In this document: positions 1-7,446 of the stretch, piece by piece
How positions within the stretch are numbered: position 1 is the stretch's first letter
How the letters are laid out: the number at the start of each line of letters is the position of its first letter
DNA from: JBEVJK01 sp040510195
GTDB taxonomy: Bacteria > Pseudomonadota > Alphaproteobacteria > Rhizobiales > Rhizobiaceae
Length of the DNA stretch: 33,699 bases
Assembly: GCA_040510195.1 (NCBI GenBank)
Contig: JBEVJK010000019.1
Coordinates: 1-33,699 of the forward strand
Direction: 5' to 3'
The notes under the pieces: generated by a model
What the model saw: the letters and a program-made list of their open reading frames with translations, nothing else
Databases searched by the model: none
What the model was told of the DNA's origin: nothing
Translations under genes and position numbers: made by a program

Positions 1-47
1 ATCGCTTCAGCAGGTTTCAGGTCGATTTCAGGAGCCTTTCGGGACAT
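1..47 (-). CDS. Start of an unidentified leftward gene, cut by the left edge
   Basis: An ATG on the minus strand at 47-45 is preceded by a strong ribosome binding site, GGAGGT on the minus strand at 56-51, followed by gaa. The frame stays open for 15 codons to the edge and begins MSRKAPEIDLKPAEA. The fragment is too short to assign to a family. The call rests only on the good ribosome binding site and open frame, and it implies that 48-136 is a divergent intergenic region with the small secreted protein on the other side. Confidence 0.5.
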   Translation of the reverse strand, partial: MSRKAPEIDLKPAEA

Positions 48-136
48 TTCACCTCCCTGGCGCGCTTCCTAGCCTAGCCAACTCGGCCGGCGCTTCCAAC
101 CGATTGCAGCAGCATCGGATGGCGAAAGCGAAAAAC

Positions 137-508
137 ATGAAACGCACCAGATTCATCAGCGCTGTCGCTTTTCTTTTGGCAACGCAAACGGCTGCGAATG
201 CGGATTTCCGCACCGCACGATCCTGCGACCCCGATCATATCGACGAGGTTGCCTGGGACGACGTTCGTCCCGACCCCGGCGATTGCTGTGTCACCCGCCT
301 CAAGTCGATGGATGACCGCGCCATGTTCTCCGCTATTGCCGTCACAATCCATCTGACCGACCAGGGGAAGCTGACCCGTCACCCCCATGTGAAACCCATG
401 ACCTCCATGGCCGAATGCAGGGCTTGGACCCATCAACAGGAATTCATGCGCGTACTGCCAGGCTATCTCGCTACCTTCCACTACTGCGACTGCGCATCAG
501 AACCATGA
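137..508 (+). CDS. Small secreted cysteine-rich protein of unknown function
   Basis: This encodes 123 residues. Residues 1-22 form a typical signal peptide (basic MKRTRF, a hydrophobic core, then TAANA as a likely cleavage site), so the product is predicted to be periplasmic or secreted. The mature part has six cysteines, including an adjacent CC pair and a C-terminal CDC, suggesting disulphide bonds. I do not recognise the family. The ATG at 137 places the signal peptide cleanly at the N-terminus. ATGs at 104 and 119 are in frame and would only lengthen the basic N-terminal segment. No strong ribosome binding site decides between them. The gene stands alone, 167 bp before the isochorismatase gene, and that gap holds nothing I can identify. 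Confidence 0.55.
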   Translation: MKRTRFISAVAFLLATQTAANADFRTARSCDPDHIDEVAWDDVRPDPGDCCVTRLKSMDDRAMFSAIAVTIHLTDQGKLTRHPHVKPMTSMAECRAWTHQQEFMRVLPGYLATFHYCDCASEP

Positions 509-675
509 TGCTGCAAGGTTCTGTGTTCGCGCTTGCACCGAACGGATCGTCCGCTTCAATCCATTGGTGGCGCCCAGGCCAAGGTCGGCAGGCGGCGGCT
601 TCCTGCCGCTTTTCTCACAACGCTGGGACGCCGCTTCGGCCATTGTTTCATGGCGAAGCGCGTGGCGGAGGCTCC

Positions 676-1356
676 ATGAGAACGGGTCTGACGATCGAGC
701 CCGGCAGGACGGCAGTCCTGTTCATCGACCTGCAGGAGGAGCATCGCCAGGATCAGCGCTTCCTGGTCGAGGGCTTCGACCGCGTCGTCGCCAATGCAGC
801 GCAGCTGCAGGCGGCCGCGCGCCGCTCCGGCGTGGCGCTCTTCCACTGGGCCTATGTGGTCGATCTCGACCGAACGAGGCGGCCCTTTCATCCCGTGCTC
901 GCCGACGGAACCTCGGCTTTCAGCGACAAGGGCGATCCGTGGACGGCGATCTGCGCCGAGGTGGCGCCGGCGGCGGGCGAGGCGTCCTTCGTCAAGGCCG
1001 AGGCGAGCGCCTTCGGCCCCGACGAGCCCGAGAGGTCGCTCAAGTCCCGCGGCATCGAATGGCTGATCGTTGCCGGCGTGTGGACCGAAGCCTGCGTCGA
1101 CGCCACCGTCAAGGATGCGCTGCGGCGCGGCTTTCGCGTGCTGCTGGTCAAGGACGCGTGCGGCAGTGGCACCCAGGCCATGCACGAGACGGCGCTTCTC
1201 AACCTTGCCAACCGCCTCTATGGCGGCGCGGTGGTCGTCACCTCGGCCGCCTGCCGTCTGATCGAGGGGCTGGCGGCGGAAGCCTGGCAGCCGCAGTCGC
1301 CGGTGCCGCTGCGCTTTACCTACGACAACGCGACTGCGCTCTATCGGGACCTCTAG
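676..1356 (+). CDS. Isochorismatase-family cysteine hydrolase
   Basis: The 226-residue product is a complete isochorismatase/nicotinamidase-like alpha/beta hydrolase, predicted to be cytoplasmic. The family's three catalytic positions are visible: Asp18 in VLFIDLQ, Lys107 in SFVKAEASAF and Cys140 in WTEACVDATV. The non-prolyl peptide normally just before the Cys corresponds to VAGVW. Members cleave amide or vinyl-ether bonds (for example nicotinamide, biuret, carbamates, isochorismate). The substrate cannot be read from the sequence. The start at 676 is chosen because a GGCGGAGG ribosome binding site lies just upstream and the family fold begins within about ten residues. The frame is open upstream to 415, but that part reads as non-coding. 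It converges on the esterase gene with a 21-bp gap and has no evident operon partner. Confidence 0.87.
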   Translation: MRTGLTIEPGRTAVLFIDLQEEHRQDQRFLVEGFDRVVANAAQLQAAARRSGVALFHWAYVVDLDRTRRPFHPVLADGTSAFSDKGDPWTAICAEVAPAAGEASFVKAEASAFGPDEPERSLKSRGIEWLIVAGVWTEACVDATVKDALRRGFRVLLVKDACGSGTQAMHETALLNLANRLYGGAVVVTSAACRLIEGLAAEAWQPQSPVPLRFTYDNATALYRDL

Positions 1357-1377
1357 AGCGACCCAGGTGTAAGGGCC

Positions 1378-2151
1378 TCAGGGGAGCCGGTGGCGCCCGT
1401 CCTCGTCCAGCCACTGGCGCATGAAGTAGTCGAGCTGGCGATGCCACCAAGGCCAGTCGTGGTCGGCGTCGGCGCCCCAATAGTCGACCCAGGAGGGGAT
1501 CTCCTTCGATCTGAGGATTCCCTCCAGGAGTCGCGTCTCCTCGAGCATGCGCTCCTCCCAGCGACCCTGGCCGCAGCAGAAGATCAGCCGGTCGCGGCGC
1601 AAGGCGGCAAGGCTCGCGGCGTCCTCCAGCCCTGGCAGGTAGTCGAGCGGGGAGTTGAAGTAGAGCTGGCCCTCGCGCGCATCGCCGAAGAAGTCGCGTA
1701 CGGAATAGACCCCGCTCAAGGCAATCAGGCCGGCCACGAGCGTGGGAAAGCGGAAGACGAAGTTTGCGGCGTGGAAGGCGCCCATCGAGCAACCGGCGAA
1801 GATCGGCTTGCGAGCGCCGCCGTCGGCCGGGCGCGACAGCTCCATGATCTCGGGCAGAGCCTCGCCGCGCACATAGCGAAAATAGGCCTCGTGGCGCTCG
1901 ATGCGCGCCCGGCGGTCTGTGTCCTTGCCGAAGAAGGTCTCGCCATCGATCGAATCCAACGTGAACAGCTGGATCTGCCCTGCGTCGATGAACTCTGCAA
2001 GGGCGACCACGGCGCCCGAATCCTCGAACTGGAAAAAGCGCCCGTTGGACGTCGGAAAGACCACCACGGGGCGCCCTGCCTGGCCGTAGCGCTTGTACTC
2101 CATGTCGCGGCCGAGCTCGGCGCTCGGCCGCCGATGGTACGAAATGTGCAT
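1378..2151 (-). CDS. COG4947-like esterase / alpha-beta hydrolase
   Basis: The 257-residue protein is an esterase-D-like alpha/beta hydrolase. The nucleophile elbow is G120-C-S122-M-G124, the GxSxG motif, and a catalytic His is likely at 231 or 237 (ADHDWPWWH). The N-terminal pattern, YHRRPSAELGRDMEYKRYG followed by VVFPTSNGRFFQFED, is characteristic of a bacterial group close to COG4947. There is no signal peptide, so it should be cytoplasmic. It lies 6 bp downstream of the ATP-grasp gene on the same strand and is almost certainly co-transcribed, suggesting the two act on one metabolite: the ligase forms an amide or peptide-like bond and the hydrolase removes or transfers an ester-linked group. 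That link is inference from gene order and the substrate is unknown. Confidence 0.8.
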   Translation of the reverse strand: MHISYHRRPSAELGRDMEYKRYGQAGRPVVVFPTSNGRFFQFEDSGAVVALAEFIDAGQIQLFTLDSIDGETFFGKDTDRRARIERHEAYFRYVRGEALPEIMELSRPADGGARKPIFAGCSMGAFHAANFVFRFPTLVAGLIALSGVYSVRDFFGDAREGQLYFNSPLDYLPGLEDAASLAALRRDRLIFCCGQGRWEERMLEETRLLEGILRSKEIPSWVDYWGADADHDWPWWHRQLDYFMRQWLDEDGRHRLP

Positions 2152-2157
2152 TGGCGG

Positions 2158-3327
2158 TCAGCCTTCCTCGGCGTGGATGTAGCGGACCGCCGCGCGCAGC
2201 GCCTCGGGGTCCTTCGACCGCATCTGGTATGCGTAGTGTCCCATGGCCCGGCTGAAAACCTCTTCGATCGGCTGGTGGCGGATGATCATGTCGCCATGGG
2301 CGGCTAGCACGGCCTCGTGGTCGTGAGAATAGGCAATGTGCCGCTTGCGGCTCGCATAGGCTGTGAAATAGCTGCCTTGGTAGGGTCCGCCGGTGCGATC
2401 GTTGACCACCATGTCGGCCCAGAGCGCGTAGATGTCGATGTCGTAAGCGTAGTTGATCGCGTCGGTGATCCAGGCGCCCGGCGGCCGCATGTTGACCTCC
2501 AGCGCAATCACACGCCCGTCGGCGTTGGTCTGGAAGAGCTCGATGTGGAAGAAGCGCTCCCGCGCATCGAACGCCTTGAGGATCCGGCGGCCGGCATCTT
2601 CCACCGCCGCATCGACGGTGGGCCGGCAGACATAGCTCATATGGCTGTCGCGGTTGACGACGTCCATGACGCTCTGATCGTAGCGGGTGCTGGCCGCGAA
2701 CACGACGTCGCCGTTGCGGTCGACCAGGCCGTCATAGGTGACGACGAGGCCGTCGACGAACTGCTCCATGACGAACGTCATGCCACCGGGCCGCTCCTTG
2801 AGGAAGCGGTCGAGCTCCTTGCCGTTGGAGATCTTGTAGGTGTGGCTGGCGCCGGAGCCGCTGTCCGGCTTGACCACCACCGGGTAGCCGACGCGGCGGA
2901 TGAAGGTGAGCGCACCGGCCCGGTCGGAGCATTTGCGCTGCGGGATGGTCTCGACGCCGCTCTTGCGGAAGAACGCCCGCATGCGCGACTTCTTCTTGAG
3001 ATTCTTGACGAAATCGACCTTCGTGCCGAACACGTTGAAGTCGGTGCGGATGTTGGCCTCGAACTCCAGCCAGTGCTCGTTGAGCGACTCGAAACGGTCG
3101 ATGCGTCCCCATTTGTGGATGAAGTGCCCCATGGCGCGGTAAGCCAGATCGTAGTTCTCCATGTCCGCAACGCGGTAATATTCGGAGAGCGCGTCGCGCA
3201 GCTTGCCGTCGAGCAGGTGATAGGGCGGGTCGCCGATGCCGAGCACGGTGGCGCCGGCCTTCTTCAGCCGGTCGCAGAAATCGGCGCCATTGGCCGGAAA
3301 GTGCGGCGAGAAGAATACGAAATTCAT
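2158..3327 (-). CDS. ATP-grasp carboxylate-amine ligase-like protein
   Basis: This 389-residue protein has ATP-grasp architecture. Residues 1-100 form a preATP-grasp domain (MNFVFFSPHFP opening). The central region carries the nucleotide-binding lysine segment YPVVVKPDSGSGASHTYKI, and the hinge is TFVMEQFVDG. The C-terminal part has metal-binding acidic/Asn residues in FHIELFQTN and ALEVNMRPPGA. Such enzymes activate a carboxylate as acyl-phosphate and join it to an amine. The substrates here are not predictable. The start at 3327 is supported by GGGGAT on the minus strand six bases upstream. It is the first gene of a two-gene operon with the esterase. The 168 bp upstream (3328-3495) contains no other recognisable gene. 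Confidence 0.82.
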   Translation of the reverse strand: MNFVFFSPHFPANGADFCDRLKKAGATVLGIGDPPYHLLDGKLRDALSEYYRVADMENYDLAYRAMGHFIHKWGRIDRFESLNEHWLEFEANIRTDFNVFGTKVDFVKNLKKKSRMRAFFRKSGVETIPQRKCSDRAGALTFIRRVGYPVVVKPDSGSGASHTYKISNGKELDRFLKERPGGMTFVMEQFVDGLVVTYDGLVDRNGDVVFAASTRYDQSVMDVVNRDSHMSYVCRPTVDAAVEDAGRRILKAFDARERFFHIELFQTNADGRVIALEVNMRPPGAWITDAINYAYDIDIYALWADMVVNDRTGGPYQGSYFTAYASRKRHIAYSHDHEAVLAAHGDMIIRHQPIEEVFSRAMGHYAYQMRSKDPEALRAAVRYIHAEEG

Positions 3328-3495
3328 CGCAAGATCCCCGGAAGCGACGGAGCTTCGTTCCCCAGTCGAGTGTGACGCATTTGCCGAGTCGGGGGAAGGG
3401 TGCCGAAGTCGCCCGCAGCGGGCCGCGCTAGCGGCGGGCCTGCCGTCGGCGCCGTACCGTGACAGGGGCGCCGGGCGGCGCTATCGTGGCAATCG

Positions 3496-3699
3496 ATGTC
3501 GAACGGCGCCCCCACGACCGACAAGAGACTGGACGAAATCCTGAGCCGCCTGCGCGAGCTGGAGGTTTCGCTCGCCATGTGGGAGGCACGGTGGAACCAG
3601 CTGCTGCCGCGCCTGGACAGGCTGGAGCAGAGAATGGGGATCGTCGAAGACGTTATCTCCGCGTCCGATGGATCGGATGCCGCATCCCCCCAGTCTTGA
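3496..3699 (+). CDS. Small predicted coiled-coil protein, unknown function
   Basis: The 67-residue frame reads as one amphipathic helix from about residue 10 to 55. Leucines and isoleucines recur at heptad-like spacing (RLDEILSRLRELEVSL, then LLPRLDRLEQRMGIVED), followed by a short Ser/Ala/Asp tail. There is no signal peptide or membrane segment. The heptad pattern supports real coding, but the ribosome binding site before the ATG is poor and no family is recognised. It precedes the small membrane protein gene on the same strand by 85 bp, and that gap holds a possible promoter. Confidence 0.45.
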   Translation: MSNGAPTTDKRLDEILSRLRELEVSLAMWEARWNQLLPRLDRLEQRMGIVEDVISASDGSDAASPQS

Positions 3700-3708
3700 T
3701 CTGCTGCT

Positions 3709-3737
3709 TTGCCAAGATAGAAAGTCTTGGATAGATT
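3709..3737 (+). promoter_or_regulatory. Predicted sigma-70-type promoter of the small membrane protein gene
   Basis: TTGCCA at 3709-3714 and TAGATT at 3732-3737 are separated by 17 bp, matching a housekeeping -35/-10 layout. Transcription would start near 3744 and leave a leader of about 40 bases before the TTG start at 3785. Both boxes are imperfect, so this is a sequence-pattern prediction only. Confidence 0.35.
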
Positions 3738-3784
3738 TGTAAAGGAGAGTCGGCGGGACGACAAATGCCCAGGGGAAAGCTGCT

Positions 3785-3928
3785 TTGGACCGCAACCGCT
3801 TCTATATGCTGCTTGGTGCCTCATTTTTCATCCTGGTTGCTCTGATCATCACCGCGGGACTTCGCTGGGGCGACGAGCGCACCGAACCCGTCTTGCTCGA
3901 TACCCCTGCCGTACAAAGCAGCGACTGA
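3785..3928 (+). CDS. 47-residue single-span membrane protein with TTG start
   Basis: The frame encodes 47 residues: a short basic N-terminus (DRNRFYM), one hydrophobic helix at about residues 8-25 (LLGASFFILVALIITAG), a GLRWGDE turn and a soluble acidic tail ending QSSD. The start is taken as TTG 3785 because AGGGGA lies 9 bases upstream and no ATG exists between the upstream in-frame stop and this point. The first in-frame ATG, at 3806, falls inside the hydrophobic run. The topology suggests an inner-membrane protein with its tail outside the cytoplasm. It ends 8 bp before the convergent soxR gene. The family is not recognised. Small membrane proteins of this kind often modulate larger complexes, but nothing here shows a partner. 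Confidence 0.6.
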   Translation: MDRNRFYMLLGASFFILVALIITAGLRWGDERTEPVLLDTPAVQSSD

Positions 3929-3936
3929 CCGCACCT

Positions 3937-4398
3937 CTAGCCCTGCTCGACCTCCACGGCGTCGTCGCCCAGCCATGAACGCGGGCCGGGGCCGGCGCGC
4001 CCGGCCTTGTCGGCCGGGTTGACCAGCTTGCAGCGGTCGAGCGAGAGGCAGCCGCAGCCGATGCATTCCGAAAGTCCCGCACGCAGCCGCTGCAGCTCGG
4101 CGATCTGCGTATCGATGCGCGCGGTCCAGACTGCAGAAAGGCGTGACCAGTCCGAGCCCTTGGGAATGTGGCCGGTGGGAAGCTTCGTCAGCTCGGCGCC
4201 GATCTCCTGGAGGGACATGCCCAGGCGTTGGGCAAAGACGATGAAGGCGAGCCGCCGCAGCACCGGGCGGGGATAGCGGCGATGGCCGGAGCCGGCGCGC
4301 TCGGAGCTGATCAGGCCGCGCTCCTCGTAAAAGCGCAGTGCGGAGGCTGCGACCCCGCTGCGGCGCGACACCTGGTTGATGGTCAGCAGTTTCTCCAT
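3937..4398 (-). CDS. soxR: Redox-sensitive MerR-family transcriptional activator SoxR
   Basis: The 153-residue protein has an N-terminal MerR winged helix (LTINQVSRRSGVAASALRFY then EERGLISSERAGSGHRRY), a dimerisation helix, and the iron-sulphur cluster motif C112-x2-C115-x-C117-x5-C123 (CIGCGCLSLDRC) that defines SoxR. Oxidation of the [2Fe-2S] cluster by redox-cycling compounds or nitric oxide untwists the target promoter and activates it. The length and cysteine spacing match the family, so it looks functional. A SoxR-box-like sequence lies 28 bp upstream of its own start codon. No obvious target gene (soxS, efflux pump, oxygenase) sits beside it, which fits autoregulation with targets elsewhere, as is common outside enterobacteria. 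Confidence 0.93.
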   Translation of the reverse strand: MEKLLTINQVSRRSGVAASALRFYEERGLISSERAGSGHRRYPRPVLRRLAFIVFAQRLGMSLQEIGAELTKLPTGHIPKGSDWSRLSAVWTARIDTQIAELQRLRAGLSECIGCGCLSLDRCKLVNPADKAGRAGPGPRSWLGDDAVEVEQG

Positions 4399-4426
4399 GG
4401 GAAAGGTCTAGCGCGTGTCGCGAGAA

Positions 4427-4444
4427 ATGCAAGTTCACTTGAGC
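4427..4444. promoter_or_regulatory. SoxR-box-like operator
   Basis: The 18 bases ATGCAAGTTCACTTGAGC contain the dyad CAAGT-N2-ACTTG. They match the enterobacterial soxS operator (CCTCAAGTTAACTTGAGG) at 13 of 18 positions. The right arm, ACTTGAG, is complete and the outermost bases of the left arm diverge. It lies 28 bp upstream of the soxR start codon, in the position expected for an operator set between the -35 and -10 of the soxR promoter. I could not assign convincing -35/-10 boxes around it in either direction. Confidence 0.65.
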
Positions 4445-4565
4445 TTGAGGCGTGAAGCCGGGGTTGGGGCTTGGACGCTCCAAGGTTCGACCTTCAGGAA
4501 AGACTTCAAGGTTTGTCGGACGCATTTGTCTATACTTTTGGGCTACAAGTAGAAGTGGAACACTC

Positions 4566-4594
4566 TTGACCGGCTCGCCGAATTATATTATCAT
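4566..4594 (+). promoter_or_regulatory. Predicted promoter of the OmpA-domain gene
   Basis: TTGACC (4566-4571) and TATCAT (4589-4594) are separated by exactly 17 bp. Each differs from the sigma-70 consensus at one position. The spacer and -10 lie in an AT-rich patch that stands out from the GC-rich surroundings. The predicted transcript begins near 4601, about 30 bases before the ATG at 4633. It is independent of the SoxR box 120 bp upstream. Confidence 0.55.
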
Positions 4595-4632
4595 ATCCGC
4601 TAGATGGTTTAGCTATCCACGGATCGACTTCG

Positions 4633-5154
4633 ATGCGCCTGAAGGTCACTCTTGCGATATTGCTTTCTCTTGGCGCCTGGGGTGTTCAGCCCGTGTTGGC
4701 GGATCAACAGGTCAAGGCGGAGGAGATCATCGAGTTCTTTGCATCCGCTGCCGATCAGGGTGCCAAAAGAGGCATCTGCGTCGGCACTGCCGAGGAGTGC
4801 GACCAGGCGTCGCCAAAGCCGGCGGGCCTGGACATGCTGGTCAATTTCAACCTCGACTCTGCCGATCTGACCGACGACGCGCGCCTGAAGCTCGGCGAGT
4901 TCGCCAAAGCGCTCAGGGACAACAGACTGCGTGCCCACAGCTTCGTGGTCGAGGGCCATACCGACGCCTCCGGCTCGACCTTCTACAATGAGGAGCTTTC
5001 GCAGCGACGGGCGCAGTCGGTGACGAGCTTTCTTCTGTCCAACGGCATCGAACAGGCCCGCATCAGCGCGGTCGGCATGGGCGAGACCCATCCGCGGGCG
5101 GCCGACCCCTACGACCCGGCCAACCGCCGGGTCGAGATGCGCATCAGCCAGTAG
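4633..5154 (+). CDS. Secreted OmpA-domain (peptidoglycan-binding) protein
   Basis: The 173-residue protein has a signal peptide (residues 1-23, cleavage likely after VLA), a linker with a likely disulphide (two cysteines in GICVGTAEEC) and a C-terminal OmpA-like domain from about residue 65. The domain's marks are FNLDSADLTDDARLKLGEFA, VVEGHTDASGS, LSQRRAQSVTSFL and ANRRVEMRI. They include the conserved Asp and Arg that bind diaminopimelate in peptidoglycan. It has no transmembrane barrel and no lipobox, so it is probably periplasmic and cell-wall bound. It is a single gene with its own promoter and converges on the last gene of the leftward module with a 3-bp gap. A role with the secretion module is possible from position only. 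Confidence 0.85.
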   Translation: MRLKVTLAILLSLGAWGVQPVLADQQVKAEEIIEFFASAADQGAKRGICVGTAEECDQASPKPAGLDMLVNFNLDSADLTDDARLKLGEFAKALRDNRLRAHSFVVEGHTDASGSTFYNEELSQRRAQSVTSFLLSNGIEQARISAVGMGETHPRAADPYDPANRRVEMRISQ

Positions 5155-5157
5155 CCC

Positions 5158-7446
5158 TCAGACGGCGCCGACGAGCTCGGCGATGGCCTTCTTGTAAGCC
5201 TCGAACTCCGGCGATGTCTGGCGGACCTCGCGCGTGACCACCGTGGGCTGGGCGGTGGAAGGCGGCGCGCGGCGGTTCATCTTGCGCTCCGCCCAGTCGA
5301 TCACATAGCCGGCCGACTTGCCGGTGAGGAAGGGGTTCGCCCTGATGACGCCGGCGCCCAGCACTTCGGCCAGCATGGCCGAACTCGGCGCCGACAGCAC
5401 CGTGTTGGCGCCTTCGGCACCGAGGAAATGGCAGAGGTAGAGGCGTCCGGCGGTGATCTGGTGGCCGCGCGCCCTGAGATAGGCCTCGCCCTCTCGCGCC
5501 AGGTTGCGCACCATCTCGCGCGACAGCGTCGGGTCGAAACGCAGCGCCAGAAGTTCGGCGCGCGACAGCGAGCGCGCGAGCTCCGGGCGATAGGTGGCGA
5601 CCATGCGGATCCAGGTGGAATCGATGAATTGGCCGAGGCCGGTGGCGGAGGAGAGCGGGTTCTTGGCCGTGGCGCGCCCGCCGCTCTCGACGTGGATGAT
5701 CCGCTCGGTCAGCTTCTCGACGGCGGAGCCGTCCGAGGCGACGACGGTGACGGTGCCGAGCGGGTCGATCGGCTGCCCCGCCATGATGACCTCGAAATGC
5801 AGGTGGGGCCCGGTCGAGCGGCCGGTGGTGCCGACATAGCCGATCACGTCGCCCGCTCGGACCTCCGTTCCGACGCCGGACGCCATGGCGAAGCGCTGCA
5901 TGTGCGCGTAGCGGGTCTCGCGACCGTCCGGATGGGCAATGCGCACCAGGTTGCCGTAGGTGCCGGCTTCGCCCTGGAAGACGATCTTGCCGTCGAAGGC
6001 GGCGAAGATCGGCGTGCCGACCGGGGCGGCCCAGTCGACGCCCTCGTGGTTGCGGATGACCTTTTCGACCGGATGCATGCGGGGGCCGAAGGTGGACGTC
6101 ATGACGCCGTTCACTGGCGTCACCATGCCGTTGGCAACGGTCAGCGAATGGACCTGGTCGTCGCGGCTGACGCAGGCGAACTCGCCGTCGCCCTGCTGGT
6201 AGACGAAGCATTCCAGGGTCTTCTCGGCGCCCTTGACGCCGACATAGAGGACGCGGCCGGAAACGCCGTCCTTGCCGCGCGGCGTATCCGAATAGATCAG
6301 AACGAGGCGGTCGCTCACCGTCGCGAAGGCGTTGAGGTCCTGGCCGCGCGACAGCATCATGATGGCCTCGCCGATGACGCCGGTCGGCACGTTGTTGCGC
6401 GCGGCGGTCGAATAGATCGCGTCGAGCAGCCGGTATTGCCGCTTGTGAGGGCCTTCGTCCGGGGTGCCCGAATAGTTGAAAAGGTCCTCCCGGACCCAGG
6501 GATCTGCGGCGGACTCGAAGCCGCCCGCGGGATTGCGCGCCAGCGTCCCCACGAACGTGTTGCGCGCATAGACCGAGACCTGCATGAGGCGCGGCTCAAG
6601 CTCCTCGCGTCGGGCGCGGAAGCCGCGCATCGCAACCACATAGCCAGGCTCCAGCACCTCGCGGCCGAACGTCGCCTTCATCGCGGTGTCGGCCAGCCTG
6701 GCATCGTCGGCGCCGAAGTGCTGCTCCAGAAGCACGCTTTCCAGGCTGCGCTCGGTCAGGATCTTCAGGAACTGATCTTCTGTCGATGCGAAGCGTTCGA
6801 ATTCGGGCCTCACCACGGCGACCGTCGTGTTGTTCTCGACGGTCGTCTTGGCCACTTCCGGAACGGCGGCCTCGCCGTCGCTGATCGCCTCTCCCCAGCC
6901 AGCCGCCTCGCCGCCGGCATCCACCGCGGCGCCCGGCTGAAGGTCCGGCGCCGCACCCTCTTGGGGGGCGGCGGGCGGGACCGCCGCGGCGCGCTGCGCC
7001 TGGAAGAAAGCGAAGTCCTCCTGGCTCGACGGGATCGTGGTCATGAAGCGCTCGCTGGTGCTCAGCATGGCGTCGGCGAGGAGCTGGATGCGCGGCGAGA
7101 TGCCGCTCTCGCCCGCCAGGGCGGCCGGCCGCACCACCGAACGGCCCTTGGAAGCGGCTTCGCGCGACATGGTGATCCACATCGGGTCGCCGGCGAGATC
7201 GACGATCGCCGGCACGTAGACCGGCGCATCGTCGGGCATCTCGGCCGCCTCTTCGACGGCATGGAGCTCCTCGTCGGTGTCGCCGAACGACCACTGATCG
7301 CGGGTCAGGTAGACGGCGAGGCCCGCCACCGCCAACGCCGCCGCCAGCAGGCCGGCGCCGGCCTTGCGCCAGCGAGCGCGCCGGCGACGCGCGGCGGCCG
7401 CTTCGCGCCGCAACCGAAAGGTGGCGTCGATGCCGTGCGTCGTCAT
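5158..7446 (-). CDS. Membrane-anchored M23 endopeptidase fused to a lysozyme-like (SLT) domain
   Basis: The 762-residue protein has a basic cytoplasmic N-terminus, one membrane helix (about 29-48), a long periplasmic region of unknown fold (50-440), an M23/LytM peptidase domain (about 445-570) and a lytic-transglycosylase-like domain (about 580-680). The M23 zinc ligands are His467 and Asp471 (NHEGVDW) and His550 of H548-L-H550 (GPHLHFE). The second domain has Glu587 in HVESGG and the ATGLGQFIDSTW signature of SLT enzymes. It should cut both stem peptides/cross-links and glycan strands. It is the last gene of the caspase-TssL1-TssM1-phosphatase-kinase operon, and its ATG overlaps the DUF1036 stop (ATGA). 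By position it probably opens the cell wall for the TssL1/TssM1 complex. A long open frame extends upstream to 8325, but it is antisense-like reading through neighbouring genes. Confidence 0.87.
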   Translation of the reverse strand: MTTHGIDATFRLRREAAAARRRRARWRKAGAGLLAAALAVAGLAVYLTRDQWSFGDTDEELHAVEEAAEMPDDAPVYVPAIVDLAGDPMWITMSREAASKGRSVVRPAALAGESGISPRIQLLADAMLSTSERFMTTIPSSQEDFAFFQAQRAAAVPPAAPQEGAAPDLQPGAAVDAGGEAAGWGEAISDGEAAVPEVAKTTVENNTTVAVVRPEFERFASTEDQFLKILTERSLESVLLEQHFGADDARLADTAMKATFGREVLEPGYVVAMRGFRARREELEPRLMQVSVYARNTFVGTLARNPAGGFESAADPWVREDLFNYSGTPDEGPHKRQYRLLDAIYSTAARNNVPTGVIGEAIMMLSRGQDLNAFATVSDRLVLIYSDTPRGKDGVSGRVLYVGVKGAEKTLECFVYQQGDGEFACVSRDDQVHSLTVANGMVTPVNGVMTSTFGPRMHPVEKVIRNHEGVDWAAPVGTPIFAAFDGKIVFQGEAGTYGNLVRIAHPDGRETRYAHMQRFAMASGVGTEVRAGDVIGYVGTTGRSTGPHLHFEVIMAGQPIDPLGTVTVVASDGSAVEKLTERIIHVESGGRATAKNPLSSATGLGQFIDSTWIRMVATYRPELARSLSRAELLALRFDPTLSREMVRNLAREGEAYLRARGHQITAGRLYLCHFLGAEGANTVLSAPSSAMLAEVLGAGVIRANPFLTGKSAGYVIDWAERKMNRRAPPSTAQPTVVTREVRQTSPEFEAYKKAIAELVGAV

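Noticed and set aside
415..675. 87-residue N-terminal extension of the isochorismatase-like protein
   Set aside because: It overlaps the small secreted gene and lacks family similarity; GGCGGAGG marks the start at 676.
3727..3978. 83-codon frame overlapping the small membrane protein
   Set aside because: No domain or good ribosome binding site; the alternative frame has a clear membrane helix and AGGGGA site.
4452..4991. 179-codon plus-strand frame overlapping the OmpA gene
   Set aside because: It is out of frame with the OmpA protein, lacks a ribosome binding site and runs through the promoter region.
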